Source: an uncultured Blautia sp. | GTDB taxonomy: Bacteria > Bacillota > Clostridia > Lachnospirales > Lachnospiraceae | Assembly (NCBI GenBank): GCA_900543715.1 | Contig: UQSX01000004.1 | Span: 31,531 to 95,530, forward strand | DNA length: 64,000 bases | Reading direction: 5' to 3' | Shown here: piece by piece, positions 34,797-43,410 of the stretch | Layout of the letters: each line of letters begins with the position of its first letter | How positions within the stretch are numbered: position 1 is the first letter of the stretch | The notes under the pieces: generated by a model | Seen by the model: the letters and a program-made list of their open reading frames with translations, nothing else | What the model was told of the DNA's origin: nothing | Database searches by the model: none | Translations under genes and position numbers: made by a program

Positions 34797-35828
34797 ATGA
34801 ATATAGTAGTTTTAGCAGGAGGAAACAGTACAGAGAGAGAGGTTTCCATTGTTTCCGGACAGGGGGTCTGTACGGCTCTCAGGGAAAGAAACCACAGAGC
34901 AGTTCTTTTAGATGCCTATTTTGGCCGCAGCAAGCTGGATGAGGATCTTTTCCCGGCGGAATATGATGTGGAAAAAGAAGCCTCATGGATGAAGGAAAAA
35001 AGCCGTGACCTGGAGGAAACCATGAAGGAACGGAAAGAGTTCTTCGGTCCTTATGTGCTGGATATCTGCAGGAAGGCGGATATCGTCTTCCTGGCTCTTC
35101 ACGGAGCCAATGGGGAGGATGGAAAAGTCCAGTCAGTGCTGGATCTTATGGGAATCCCCTATACCGGATCAGATCCTTTGAGCAGTGCCATGGCTATGGA
35201 TAAAGGAATCACAAAAATGGTCTTCGAGGCCGCAGGAATCCCTACACCGAAAGGAGTGACCTTAGAGAAGAAGACCTGTACCTCAAAGCTGGCAGATTAT
35301 GGCATGGATTTTCCAGTGATCGTAAAACCATGCTGCGGCGGTTCCAGCGTAGGAGTATGCATCGCAAAGGATCAGAAGGAATATGAGCTGGCTCTGGCAG
35401 AAGCTTTTTCCTATGAGGATGAGGTAGTAGTAGAGCAGTTTATCCAGGGCAGAGAATTCTCTGTGGCCGTGGTAGACGGAAAGGCTTATCCGGTTATTGA
35501 GATCGCACCTCTGGAAGGCTTCTATGACTATAAGAATAAATATCAGGAAGGGTCCTGTGTAGAGACCTGTCCTGCGGATATTTCTGTAATGCTGACCAAG
35601 GAAATGCAGGGATATGCAGAACAGGGGTATAAGGCCCTTCACCTGCAGGCTTACGCCAGACTGGATTTCATCATGGACGAAGAGGGAAATATGTACTGCC
35701 TTGAGGCGAATACTCTGCCAGGCATGACACCTACCAGTCTGATCCCTCAGGAGGCAAAGGTTATTGGGATAAGCTATCCCCGGCTCTGCGAAAAGCTTAT
35801 CGAGGTTTCATTAAATAAGTATCGTTAG
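34797..35828 (+). CDS. ddl: D-alanine--D-alanine ligase
   Basis: 343-residue ATP-grasp ligase that joins two D-alanines for the peptidoglycan stem. N-terminal VVLAGGNSTEREVSIVSG, the dipeptide loop FLALHGANGEDGKVQSVLDLMGIPYTGSD, grasp motifs VIVKPCCGGSSVGVC and VEQFIQGREFSVAVV, and metal-binding CLEANTLPGMTPTSL are all present. The tyrosine of the omega loop is replaced by the sequence YDYKNKYQEG, normal for D-Ala-specific enzymes. Start ATG 34797 follows AAAGGAG; MurF, which uses the product, begins 13 bases after the stop. Confidence 0.95.
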   Translation: MNIVVLAGGNSTEREVSIVSGQGVCTALRERNHRAVLLDAYFGRSKLDEDLFPAEYDVEKEASWMKEKSRDLEETMKERKEFFGPYVLDICRKADIVFLALHGANGEDGKVQSVLDLMGIPYTGSDPLSSAMAMDKGITKMVFEAAGIPTPKGVTLEKKTCTSKLADYGMDFPVIVKPCCGGSSVGVCIAKDQKEYELALAEAFSYEDEVVVEQFIQGREFSVAVVDGKAYPVIEIAPLEGFYDYKNKYQEGSCVETCPADISVMLTKEMQGYAEQGYKALHLQAYARLDFIMDEEGNMYCLEANTLPGMTPTSLIPQEAKVIGISYPRLCEKLIEVSLNKYR

Positions 35829-35841
35829 GGGGAAACAGGCA

Positions 35842-37209
35842 GTGAAAAATCTGACATTAGAGCATATTGCCCAGGCCTGCCAGGGAATCTACAGAGGATC
35901 TGAGGCAGATAAGACCAGAGAGGTTACAGGAATCTTCACAGACAGCAGGAAGATCCAGGAAGGAAGCCTTTTCGTACCGATCAAAGGCGCAAGGGCAGAC
36001 GGACATGATTTTATAGAAGGAGTTATGGATAAGGGGGCTTTGGCCACTCTTTCAGAAAAGGATCTGGGAGAAAAGCCATATCCCTATATCCAGGTGGAGT
36101 CCTCTCTTCAGGCGGTAAAGGATATTGCAGAATACTATCTGAAACAGCTCGCCATACCAGTGGTGGGAATTACAGGCAGTGTGGGAAAGACAAGTACCAA
36201 GGAGATGATCGCCTCAGTTCTCGCCCAGAAATATAAGGTGCTGAAGACCCAGGGGAATTTTAACAATGAACTGGGGCTTCCCCTGACAGTGTTTAATCTT
36301 CGGGATGAACATGAGATTGCAGTGCTGGAGATGGGGATCAGTGATTTTGGAGAGATGCACAGACTGGCCAAGATTGCCAGGCCCGATACCTGTGTGATCA
36401 CCAATATCGGACTGTGTCATCTGGAATTTCTCAAATCCAGAGACGGGATCCTGAAGGCAAAGACAGAGATCTTTGACTTCCTCAGAGAAGACGGCCATAT
36501 TGTCTTAAACGGCGATGACGACAAGCTGGCAACAATAGAAGAAGTGAAAGGAATCAAGCCGGTATTTTTCGGATTAGACAGCCATCATGAAATCTGGGCT
36601 GATGAAGTACAGCCTCAGGGACTTAGAGGGATTTCCTGCCGGATACATATGGGAGAGAAATCTTTTGGGGTTTTGATTCCAGTTCCCGGCCAGCATATGG
36701 TATACAATGCTCTGGCTGCGGCAGCAGTAGGAGGAATCTACGGCCTTTCCCCAGAGGAGATTCAGAATGGAATCCAGAGTCTTCAGCCGGTAAGCGGTAG
36801 ATTTCATATTATAAATACAGACAGATACACGATAATTGATGACTGCTATAATGCAAATCCTGTCTCTATGAAAGCTTCCCTGGATGTACTGGCCGATGCA
36901 CTGGGACGGAAAGTAGCCATCCTGGGAGATATGGGAGAGCTGGGAACAGATCAGGCAGACATGCACCGGGAAGTAGGTGTCTATGCCGCTTCCAGGAATA
37001 TAGACGTGCTCCTCTGTGTTGGAGAACTGTCTGCTTACCTGGCGGAAGCCGCACAGCTTACGGCCCCTGCCAGGGAGATCCGGCATTTTCAGTCTAAGGA
37101 AGAGCTCCTGCAAGATATTCCCCATATTTTAGAAAAGGGAGATAATATATTGGTAAAGGCTTCTCATTTTATGGAGTTTGGAAAGATTCTGGAAGCCCTT
37201 CAAGAATAA
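35842..37209 (+). CDS. murF: UDP-MurNAc-tripeptide--D-Ala-D-Ala ligase
   Basis: 455-residue Mur ligase that adds D-Ala-D-Ala to the UDP-MurNAc tripeptide in the cytoplasm. Three domains: UDP-binding (about 1-100, GIFTDSRKIQEGSLFVPIKGARADGHDF), ATP-binding with GITGSVGKTSTKEMI near 111, and C-terminal (IIDDCYNANPVSMKASLDVL, VAILGDMGELG). Start is GTG 35842 with an AGGGGGA upstream. It directly follows ddl, its substrate supplier. Its last 41 bases overlap the end of the opposite-strand LysR remnant, so the two 3' ends are interleaved. Confidence 0.96.
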   Translation: MKNLTLEHIAQACQGIYRGSEADKTREVTGIFTDSRKIQEGSLFVPIKGARADGHDFIEGVMDKGALATLSEKDLGEKPYPYIQVESSLQAVKDIAEYYLKQLAIPVVGITGSVGKTSTKEMIASVLAQKYKVLKTQGNFNNELGLPLTVFNLRDEHEIAVLEMGISDFGEMHRLAKIARPDTCVITNIGLCHLEFLKSRDGILKAKTEIFDFLREDGHIVLNGDDDKLATIEEVKGIKPVFFGLDSHHEIWADEVQPQGLRGISCRIHMGEKSFGVLIPVPGQHMVYNALAAAAVGGIYGLSPEEIQNGIQSLQPVSGRFHIINTDRYTIIDDCYNANPVSMKASLDVLADALGRKVAILGDMGELGTDQADMHREVGVYAASRNIDVLLCVGELSAYLAEAAQLTAPAREIRHFQSKEELLQDIPHILEKGDNILVKASHFMEFGKILEALQE

Positions 37210-37933
37210 ATCTTCGGAAGTTTTCCACTGCCGGAGGAATATAGATTTGGTCATTGCTGACCATATAGATATTCCTTCTTGCAGTGGAATTTTTTATTCG
37301 GATTTTTTTGACGGCCAGATGATCTAACAGTTCCATTTCAGGCACAATTGAAATCCCGAAATTCTGTGCAGTCAGTCCGGCAATTACCTGGTCTTCTTCT
37401 GTTTCATAAGCGATCCTGGGCTTTTCTCCGATTTTCTCAAAGAGCCGTTCCACATCATACCGTATGCCTGAACCGGGCGAAAAGTATATATAGGGGTACT
37501 CCAGCGTGCGAGCCAGATCTACTTCTTCATATTTTGCCAGAGGATGGCCGGAAGGGACGATAAGGACCAGATTCTGTTTTGCCACCGGAACGCAGAGCAG
37601 CCCCTTATCCAGGGTGGGATGGGAGGAAAAGATCAGGTCGAAATGCCTGGCCTTCAGCCCTTCTACCAGTTCCCCGGTGATTCCTGTGTGAAAAGTAAAA
37701 TGGATTTCAGTATCTTGTTGGGTTTTTAAGAATTCCTGAGTCAGAGCAGGCAGCCAGTTTACACCCAGAACCCTGAGAAAACCCAGCCGGATGGTCCCGG
37801 CGCCTCTGGCGCTCTGTCTGAGGATATCTACACCGGAATCCAGAGTTTTCAGGACGTTTTCAGCACAGTCCAGGAACTGTTCTCCGAAACAGGTGAGACG
37901 GGTATTCCTGCCGGATTTTTCGAAGAGGGGAAC
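37169..37933 (-). pseudogene. LysR-family regulator lacking its DNA-binding N-terminus
   Basis: Reading the minus strand from 37933 gives VPLFEKSGRNTRLT, the standard end of a LysR helix-turn-helix, then an intact substrate-binding domain (RGAGTIRLGFLRVLG, ARHFDLIFSSHP, VAKQNLVLIVPSGHPLA) to the stop at 37169. The 45-50 residues before VPLFE, containing most of the helix-turn-helix and the start codon, are absent; upstream of 37933 the frame no longer looks like LysR. A partial frame from GTG 37585 is only the C-terminal half. The break coincides with the start of an opposite-facing membrane-protein gene that also lacks its start. Confidence 0.75.
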
Positions 37934-38604
37934 TGGCCCTGATTTCGCTTATTTTTGTAAACAGCTTTGCGGTAGTGCTCATGCTTTATTCCGGGTCAGG
38001 GATCTCAGCTATTTCCAGCGTACCCTATGCTTTTAACCAGGTATTTCCACAGATTTCTCTGGGAACCTGGACCTATATTTTTCAGGCTCTTTTAGTTGCT
38101 GTATTATTTATTTTGAGAGGCAGGATTCATCTTCCCTACTTACTGAGTTTTGTGGTGGGATTTTTCTTTGGCATAGCGGTGGATATCCACGAAAGCTGGA
38201 TTCAGCTTCTTCCCAAAGGAATTTTCTTCCAGATTCTGTATTTCTGTCTCAGCTATCTTATGATCTGCTTTGGGATTGCTCTGGCAAACCGTTGCAAAAT
38301 GCCCATTGTTCCCACAGACCTTTTTCCTAGGGAGGTTTCGCAGAATACAGGCGCTGCTTATTCCAGGGTAAAGATCTGCTTTGATGTATCCTGTCTGGCA
38401 GTGACAGTCTTTATGACATGGACGTTTTTGGGACATATCAAAGGCCTGGGGGTCGGAACGGTCCTTGCGGCCTTTACCATGGGAAAAGTTATCGGCTGGA
38501 TCGGAAGCTGGATGGACAGACATGTAGAATTTGTCTCTTGTATGGAGGACAGAGGCCTTTGCGGAAAAGGGCATAAAAGACAGGTTTATCCCGGAAGAAT
38601 ATAA
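37921..38604 (+). pseudogene. YczE/YitT-like membrane protein lacking its start
   Basis: From 37921 the plus strand reads RRGELALISLIFVNSFAVVLML then SGISAISSVPYAFN, the typical N-terminal helix and SPISSVPY-like motif of the DUF6198/YczE family, continuing for about 228 residues with five membrane segments (e.g. GTVLAAFTMGKVIGW near the end). No ATG, GTG or TTG exists in frame between a stop at 37894 and GTG 37975, which is inside the first helix. The few N-terminal residues, start codon and promoter seem lost in the same deletion that cut the LysR gene. Expression from the internal GTG is conceivable. Confidence 0.65.
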
Positions 38605-38609
38605 AAAAA

Positions 38610-38642
38610 CAGCCCATGTTTTTACATGGACTGATTTTTTTT
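38610..38642. terminator. Bidirectional terminator
   Basis: CAGCCCATGT (38610-38619), loop TTTT, ACATGGACTG (38624-38633) with one mismatch; T run to the right and A run to the left, so it serves both the membrane-protein remnant and plsC. The plsC stop codon lies in the loop. Confidence 0.8.
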
Positions 38643-39359
38643 CAGCATTTCCAGGATAATGTCCCGGGTGTAGGCACCCAGATGTTTCTTATCCTCTTTT
38701 GCAAGCTGCTCCGGATAAATGGGATCTCCGTATTCTACCACTACTTTGCATGGACGGATCTTTGGAAAATGGGCTTCAAAGATCTCAGCAGAATTGTGAA
38801 TGGCAATAGGGACTATGGGACATCCGGTCTTGGTAGCTATCTTAAAGCTGCCTTCGTGGAAGGGCAGCATTTCCAGTTCACTGCCTTCCTTGCTTCGTGT
38901 GCCTTCGGGGAAAATACAGATTGATACGCCGCCTTTCACTTCTTCTACAGCGGTAAGGATTGTTTTCAGTCCTTCCTTGATATCTTTCCTGTCCAGGAAC
39001 AGGCAATGGAGATATCTCATCCAGTTGGAAAGAAGGGGAATAGGCTCCATTTCTTTTTTGGCGATATAGCCTGTAGTATCCGGGCAGAGAACATAGGTGA
39101 GAAGGATATCAAAAAAACTTCTGTGGTTTCCTATATACAGAACTGCCTGATCAGAGGGAACCTTTTCATGGCCAATAACCGTAATATGAGCGCCTGTGAC
39201 TTTCAGGATCAGCTGGAAGACGGCCTGAATGATCCGCAGAGAGCTGATATCCTTTTTTTGCTTGTTGGCTTTCCCGAGGATCCACTCCCCTATGAGTATG
39301 GGGATAGACAGGATCAGAAATCCAACTACAATAATACAAATGATGATAAAGCGAAACAT
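38622..39359 (-). CDS. plsC: 1-acyl-sn-glycerol-3-phosphate acyltransferase
   Basis: 245-residue membrane-associated acyltransferase that makes phosphatidic acid from lysophosphatidic acid. An N-terminal membrane helix (about 1-25) precedes the catalytic NHRSFFDI (HX4D, near residue 78) and FPEGTRSKEG near 152, with the third motif CPIVPIAI after it. Length is normal. ATG 39359 has AAAGGAA about 10 bases upstream. A 24-bp perfect palindrome lies 64 bases further up and may control it. Confidence 0.92.
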   Translation of the reverse strand: MFRFIIICIIVVGFLILSIPILIGEWILGKANKQKKDISSLRIIQAVFQLILKVTGAHITVIGHEKVPSDQAVLYIGNHRSFFDILLTYVLCPDTTGYIAKKEMEPIPLLSNWMRYLHCLFLDRKDIKEGLKTILTAVEEVKGGVSICIFPEGTRSKEGSELEMLPFHEGSFKIATKTGCPIVPIAIHNSAEIFEAHFPKIRPCKVVVEYGDPIYPEQLAKEDKKHLGAYTRDIILEMLKKNQSM

Positions 39360-39422
39360 AAATTTCAGTTCCTTTCTTTTAAGAATCTGCCGGGAAATGA
39401 CCTTTTGTTCCCGTATCCAGTT

Positions 39423-39446
39423 TTTCTATACCAATTGGTATAGAAA
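39423..39446. promoter_or_regulatory. 24-bp perfect palindrome, possible operator for plsC
   Basis: The 24 bases centred between 39434 and 39435 (inner part CTATACCAATTGGTATAG) read the same on both strands. Without a loop this is a dimer-binding site shape rather than a terminator. It lies in the gap between plsC (-) and the lipoprotein gene (+). No regulator gene is adjacent, so the binding protein is unknown. Confidence 0.55.
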
Positions 39447-39559
39447 GGCTAAAAAAATATGAAGATTAGAAATATTATAATGAATCTCTGTGAAATCCGC
39501 AAGGAAAAATCGGTATATTTTTGGTAAATTCTTCATAAATTAAGAATAAGGTTGACAAA

Positions 39560-39988
39560 GTGAAGGCGGCAGGAGAATTGAAGAGATGTGGTGCAGGAAT
39601 CCTGCTTTTTGCAGTGCTTTGCTGCCTCCTGGGAGGCTGCAGCATTGAAAAGGTCCGGGCCGGAGACGGGGTAAAACCGGAATATACAGTAATGAAAGAG
39701 GAAGACTATCCTGAAAAGGTAAAAGAATTGATCAGCGAGAACAGAGAAGAAGAGTTTCAGATGACCTATCAGGACCAGGGGTATCTGTATCTGCTGAAAG
39801 GATACGGGGAGCAGGAAACGGGAGGGTACAGTATTCAGATCGAGGATTTGTCTCTGTGGGAAAACGCTATTCATATCAAGACCATACTGATGGGACCGGA
39901 GGATGAGGAAGAGCTGACAGACGAGCCTTCTTATCCCTGCCTGGTGGTGAAGATGAAGTACCGGGAAGAACCGGTGATTTTTGAATAG
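39560..39988 (+). CDS. PrcB-like domain lipoprotein
   Basis: 142-residue exported lipoprotein. The signal peptide has a hydrophobic core and lipobox LLGGC near residue 27. The mature part has a C-terminal PrcB-type domain (QDQGYLYLLKGYGEQETGGYSIQIEDLSL, then YPCLVVKMKY), a domain first seen in a Treponema protease complex subunit and common in Firmicute lipoproteins. Start is GTG 39560 with AAGG 8 bases before it. It lies 15 bases before the SipL-like spore gene, suggesting one transcript and perhaps a role during sporulation. Confidence 0.72.
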   Translation: MKAAGELKRCGAGILLFAVLCCLLGGCSIEKVRAGDGVKPEYTVMKEEDYPEKVKELISENREEEFQMTYQDQGYLYLLKGYGEQETGGYSIQIEDLSLWENAIHIKTILMGPEDEEELTDEPSYPCLVVKMKYREEPVIFE

Positions 39989-40003
39989 AAAAGAGGTATT
40001 TGT

Positions 40004-41563
40004 GTGGAACTGATAACGAAAAAAATGCATATGCTGGAGAGAAAATGTCAGGCAGTGAGCCAGATCACCTTTGACGAGGATATGAATGTACCAGATGTAA
40101 AGCCGGATATGGGACGGATGATCCAGAAAAAAGGAAATATCCAGATCGAAGATATCCAGATAACAGAAGGGAAAGCCTATATTACCGGAGCCCTTCAGGT
40201 ATTTCTTCTCTATGTCAGCGACAGTGAAGAGAGGAATATCGAAAGTCTTATGGGAAATCTTCCGCTGGGGGAAAACCTGAATCTGGAGGGACTGGAAAAC
40301 GGTGATAAAGTCCAGCTGAAATGGGAGATTGAAGATCTTTCGGTACACTTTATCAATTCCAGAAAGCTGAATATCAAGGCCCTGGTCACATTTACCGCCT
40401 ATGCAGAAGAAGTAAGGGATACGGAGCTGCCCATAGGGGTGGAAGACCCGGATATTTCACAGAAAAAAGAAGAGCTTTCCGTTATGGGGACAGCAGTACA
40501 TAAAAAGGATACTATGCGGGTGAAGGAGGATATCAGTCTGACCTCTAATAAGCCGGACATTTACCAGCTTCTCTGGGATACTGTGGAGACCCGGGGGCTG
40601 GATATCCGGACTGAGCAGGATAAAGTAATAGTAAAGGGTGAGCTTTTTGTCTTTGTACTCTATAGAGGAAACGATGACAATAATTCCCTGCAGTGGCTGG
40701 AACATTCTCTTCCCTTCTACCAGGAACTGGAGTGTCCTGGCTGCGGCACTGACATGATCCCGAATGTAGAAGTGTCTATGTCACAGAGCGACCTGAAGGT
40801 AAAGCAGGACGAGGACGGGGAAGAACGGATGATCGGCGTGGATGTGGTTTTGGAGCTGGAAATGAACATCTATGAGGAAGAAGAAATTTCACTTCTTCTG
40901 GATGTATATACTCCTGCCAGAGACTGTCTGGCTATCCGGGAGGAGAGAAGGCTGGAAAGTCTGCTGGTAAAAAATTTTTCCAAATGTAAGGTCAGCGACA
41001 GGGTAAAAACAGAGAACAGCCAGGGAAAGATCCTGCAGATCTGCCACAGCGACGGAAATGTGAAGATTGATGACACCAGTATTACAGACAGGGGAATCCT
41101 TGTGGAAGGGATCGTTCAGGTACGGATTCTGTATATCATCAGTGATGATGAGATGCCCTTTTATTCCATGGAGACCATGATCCCCTTCTCCCATCTTATT
41201 GAGGCGCCGGGGATATCTCAGGACTGCATATATCATCTGCGTACAGATCTGGAGCAGCTTTCCACCACCATGATCGACAGTGATGAAATAGAAGTAAAAA
41301 TTATCATAAATCTCAACGCTCTGGTATTAAAAGGAATGAAAACAGGGATTATCCGGGGAATAGAGGAGAAGGAGCTGGACCGGGAAAAATTGAGCAGTAT
41401 GCCGGGAATCGTGGGATATCAGGTCCAGCCTGGAGATTCCCTTTGGGATATTGCAAAAAAATTTTATACCACAATAGAGACGATCGTGCAGCTGAATCAT
41501 TTGGAAGACCGGGAGATCAGACCGTATGATACTCTGATCCTCATGAAAAAGGTAGAAGGATGA
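40004..41563 (+). CDS. SipL-like spore protein with SPOCS and LysM domains
   Basis: 519 residues with three repeats of the SPOCS domain (DUF3794; about 25-150, 175-290 and 330-450, each with a VKPDMGRM/NKPDIYQLL-like or SQGKILQI pattern) and a C-terminal LysM (YQVQPGDSLWDIAKKFYTTIETIVQLNHL, about 470-516). This is the architecture of SipL, which in C. difficile binds SpoIVA through its LysM and anchors the coat to the forespore. Start GTG 40004 with AGAGG upstream. It should be made in the mother cell. A hairpin terminator of the CATTAA family follows. Confidence 0.88.
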   Translation: MELITKKMHMLERKCQAVSQITFDEDMNVPDVKPDMGRMIQKKGNIQIEDIQITEGKAYITGALQVFLLYVSDSEERNIESLMGNLPLGENLNLEGLENGDKVQLKWEIEDLSVHFINSRKLNIKALVTFTAYAEEVRDTELPIGVEDPDISQKKEELSVMGTAVHKKDTMRVKEDISLTSNKPDIYQLLWDTVETRGLDIRTEQDKVIVKGELFVFVLYRGNDDNNSLQWLEHSLPFYQELECPGCGTDMIPNVEVSMSQSDLKVKQDEDGEERMIGVDVVLELEMNIYEEEEISLLLDVYTPARDCLAIREERRLESLLVKNFSKCKVSDRVKTENSQGKILQICHSDGNVKIDDTSITDRGILVEGIVQVRILYIISDDEMPFYSMETMIPFSHLIEAPGISQDCIYHLRTDLEQLSTTMIDSDEIEVKIIINLNALVLKGMKTGIIRGIEEKELDREKLSSMPGIVGYQVQPGDSLWDIAKKFYTTIETIVQLNHLEDREIRPYDTLILMKKVEG

Positions 41564-41570
41564 GAGAGAA

Positions 41571-41616
41571 AGGGCTGGAGCATTAACTGACAGTTTAATG
41601 CCCCGGCTTCTTTTTT
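41571..41616 (+). terminator. Terminator, GCTG..CATTAA family
   Basis: AGGGCTGGAGCATTAA (41571-41586) pairs with TTTAATGCCCCGGCTTC (41594-41610) with one mismatch and wobbles, followed by six T. Arms resemble those at 11768 and 22154. Confidence 0.85.
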
Positions 41617-41659
41617 GGATTCTTTAGACTGGGATGATCCAACTGCCGGGATTTTTCTG

Positions 41660-41688
41660 TTGAAAAATCCTACCGGTTCAGCTAGAAT
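41660..41688 (+). promoter_or_regulatory. Promoter of ispE
   Basis: TTGAAA (41660-41665), 17-base spacer, TAGAAT (41683-41688), 53 bases before the start codon. Confidence 0.75.
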
Positions 41689-41741
41689 GGAATGTATTAG
41701 AAAGGATACAATATACAGGAGATAATGAGGGAGGAAGAATC

Positions 41742-42614
41742 ATGAGATTAAGAGCGCTGGCCAAAATTAATCTGGGACTGGATGTTTTAGGAAAAAGAGA
41801 TGATGGATATCATGAACTGCGGATGATCATGCAGACCATCAATATGTATGACCAGCTGGATATAGAGATCAGCCAGGAACCGGGAATACACATTTCCACA
41901 AATCTTCCCTTTATTCCAACAAATGAAAATAATCTGGTGTATAAGGCTGCAAAGCTTTTAATGGATGAATTCCATATCCAGCAGGGAATTACGGTGGAGC
42001 TGCAGAAATTTATTCCCGTTGCCGCAGGTATGGCCGGAGGAAGCTCCGATGCTGCTGCTGCAATGATCGGGGTCAACCGTCTTTTCGGTCTGGGGCTTTC
42101 TGTAAGGGAACTGATGGAGAGAGGCGTAAAGATTGGAGCGGATGTTCCCTACTGCCTTCTGCGGGGGACTGCTCTGGCAGAGGGGATCGGAGAAAGACTT
42201 CGTTCTCTCCCGGCATGTCCCGGCTGCTATGTGCTGATCGGCAAGCCGGGTATCAGTGTTTCCACAAAATTTGTCTACGAAAACCTTCATGCGGATAAAC
42301 TGGAAGAACATCCGAATATTGACGGCCTGATGGAAGCTATTCAATGGCACAATCTGTATAAACTGGCCGACATGATGGGAAATGTCCTGGAGACTGTGAC
42401 CATACCTAAATATCCTGTGATACAGGAGATAAAAGATCATATGAAAGAACACGGCGCCCTGAATGCCATGATGAGCGGCAGCGGCCCTACTGTGTTCGGC
42501 TTGTTTGACGATAAGCATACGGCAGAACAGGCCTGCGAGGCCCTCCGGGCCAGTCATCTGGCAAAGACGGTTTTCTTGACAACAGTGTTTAACAACGGAG
42601 GAAGGAGGAAATAG
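41742..42614 (+). CDS. ispE: 4-diphosphocytidyl-2-C-methyl-D-erythritol kinase
   Basis: 290-residue GHMP kinase of the MEP isoprenoid pathway, phosphorylating CDP-methylerythritol. N-terminal AKINLGLDVLGKRDDGYHEL, the ATP loop PVAAGMAGGSSDAAA near 90-104, and C-terminal MMSGSGPTVFGLF are diagnostic. ATG 41742 follows GGGAGGAAG. The GntR/FCD regulator gene begins two bases after the stop, an unusual partner for an isoprenoid gene that nevertheless implies co-transcription. Confidence 0.96.
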   Translation: MRLRALAKINLGLDVLGKRDDGYHELRMIMQTINMYDQLDIEISQEPGIHISTNLPFIPTNENNLVYKAAKLLMDEFHIQQGITVELQKFIPVAAGMAGGSSDAAAAMIGVNRLFGLGLSVRELMERGVKIGADVPYCLLRGTALAEGIGERLRSLPACPGCYVLIGKPGISVSTKFVYENLHADKLEEHPNIDGLMEAIQWHNLYKLADMMGNVLETVTIPKYPVIQEIKDHMKEHGALNAMMSGSGPTVFGLFDDKHTAEQACEALRASHLAKTVFLTTVFNNGGRRK

Positions 42615-42616
42615 GC

Positions 42617-43276
42617 ATGGAGCTTGAAATGCATATGGATGAATATCTGCCCCTGAGAGATGTGGTGTTTAACACCCTCCGGGCGGCAATCTTAAAAGGT
42701 GAACTAAAGCCGGGAGAACGTCTTATGGAAATTGCCCTGGCGGATAAGCTGGGGGTAAGCAGAACCCCCATAAGAGAAGCGATCAGGAAGCTGGAACTGG
42801 AAGGGCTGGTGGTCATGGCGCCCAGAAAAGGCGCCAAGGTGGCTTCTATTACGGAAAGGGATTTAAATGACGTGCTGGAAGTGCGAAAAGGCATGGAAGT
42901 ACTGGCTGTTTCGCTGGCCTGCCAGCGGATCACAAAAGAAGAGCTGGATAAACTGGACGAGATCGAGAGAAAATTTCAGGCCCAGATAGAGGCGGGAAAT
43001 CTGACAGAGCTGGCGGAGCTGGATGTGGAATTTCATGACACCATCTACAAGGCTACCAATAACCAGAGACTGGTACAGCTTTTGAATAATCTCCGGGAAC
43101 AGATGTACCGCTACCGGGTAGAATATCTGAAAGATATAGCGGTCCGCCGGACACTGGCAGAGGAGCACCGCTCCATCTGCGAGGCTTTAAGAGCAGGAGA
43201 TGAGACGCAGGCACTGGACTATATACGGGTCCACATAGATAACCAGCAGAAGGCCATTATCCGGGGGCTGAACTAG
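42617..43276 (+). CDS. GntR-family regulator, FCD (FadR-like) type
   Basis: 219 residues: GntR winged helix at about 10-75 (LRDVVFNTLRAAILKGELKPGERLMEIALADKLGVSRTPIREAIRKLELEGLV) and an all-helical FCD ligand domain at about 85-210. Metal-binding residues are recognisable as D in LDVEFHDTIY, and H in EEHRSICEAL and YIRVHIDNQQ. It follows ispE by 2 bases and is probably co-transcribed. Target genes and ligand are not evident; members respond to organic acids or fatty-acid derivatives. Confidence 0.9.
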   Translation: MELEMHMDEYLPLRDVVFNTLRAAILKGELKPGERLMEIALADKLGVSRTPIREAIRKLELEGLVVMAPRKGAKVASITERDLNDVLEVRKGMEVLAVSLACQRITKEELDKLDEIERKFQAQIEAGNLTELAELDVEFHDTIYKATNNQRLVQLLNNLREQMYRYRVEYLKDIAVRRTLAEEHRSICEALRAGDETQALDYIRVHIDNQQKAIIRGLN

Positions 43277-43340
43277 GAAAGCGAGTAGAACTGGACCGGC
43301 TGACGCCGGCAGGAATAAAAAAAAGAAAAGCACATATAAT

Positions 43341-43380
43341 AAGGGAGCGCATCGTTTCAGGGAGGCGTTCCCTTTCTTTG
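43341..43380 (+). terminator. Terminator after the GntR gene
   Basis: AAGGGAGCGC (43341-43350) pairs with GCGTTCCCTT (43365-43374) with one wobble, then TCTTTG. Confidence 0.75.
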
Positions 43381-43410
43381 TGCAAGAAAACAGCTGTAAG
43401 GAGAAAAGGG

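Noticed and set aside
37169..37585. Short LysR-like gene from GTG 37585
   Set aside because: LysR homology continues upstream in the same frame to 37933, so this start is only an internal codon of a truncated gene.
39533..40348. 271-codon Phe/Leu/His-rich minus-strand frame
   Set aside because: Antisense to a lipoprotein gene and SipL-like gene, both with good starts and domains.
43312..43340. Sporulation sigma-G promoter (GAATA ... CATATAATA) before the germination genes
   Set aside because: The spacer is only 15 bases and a terminator lies between it and the gene.
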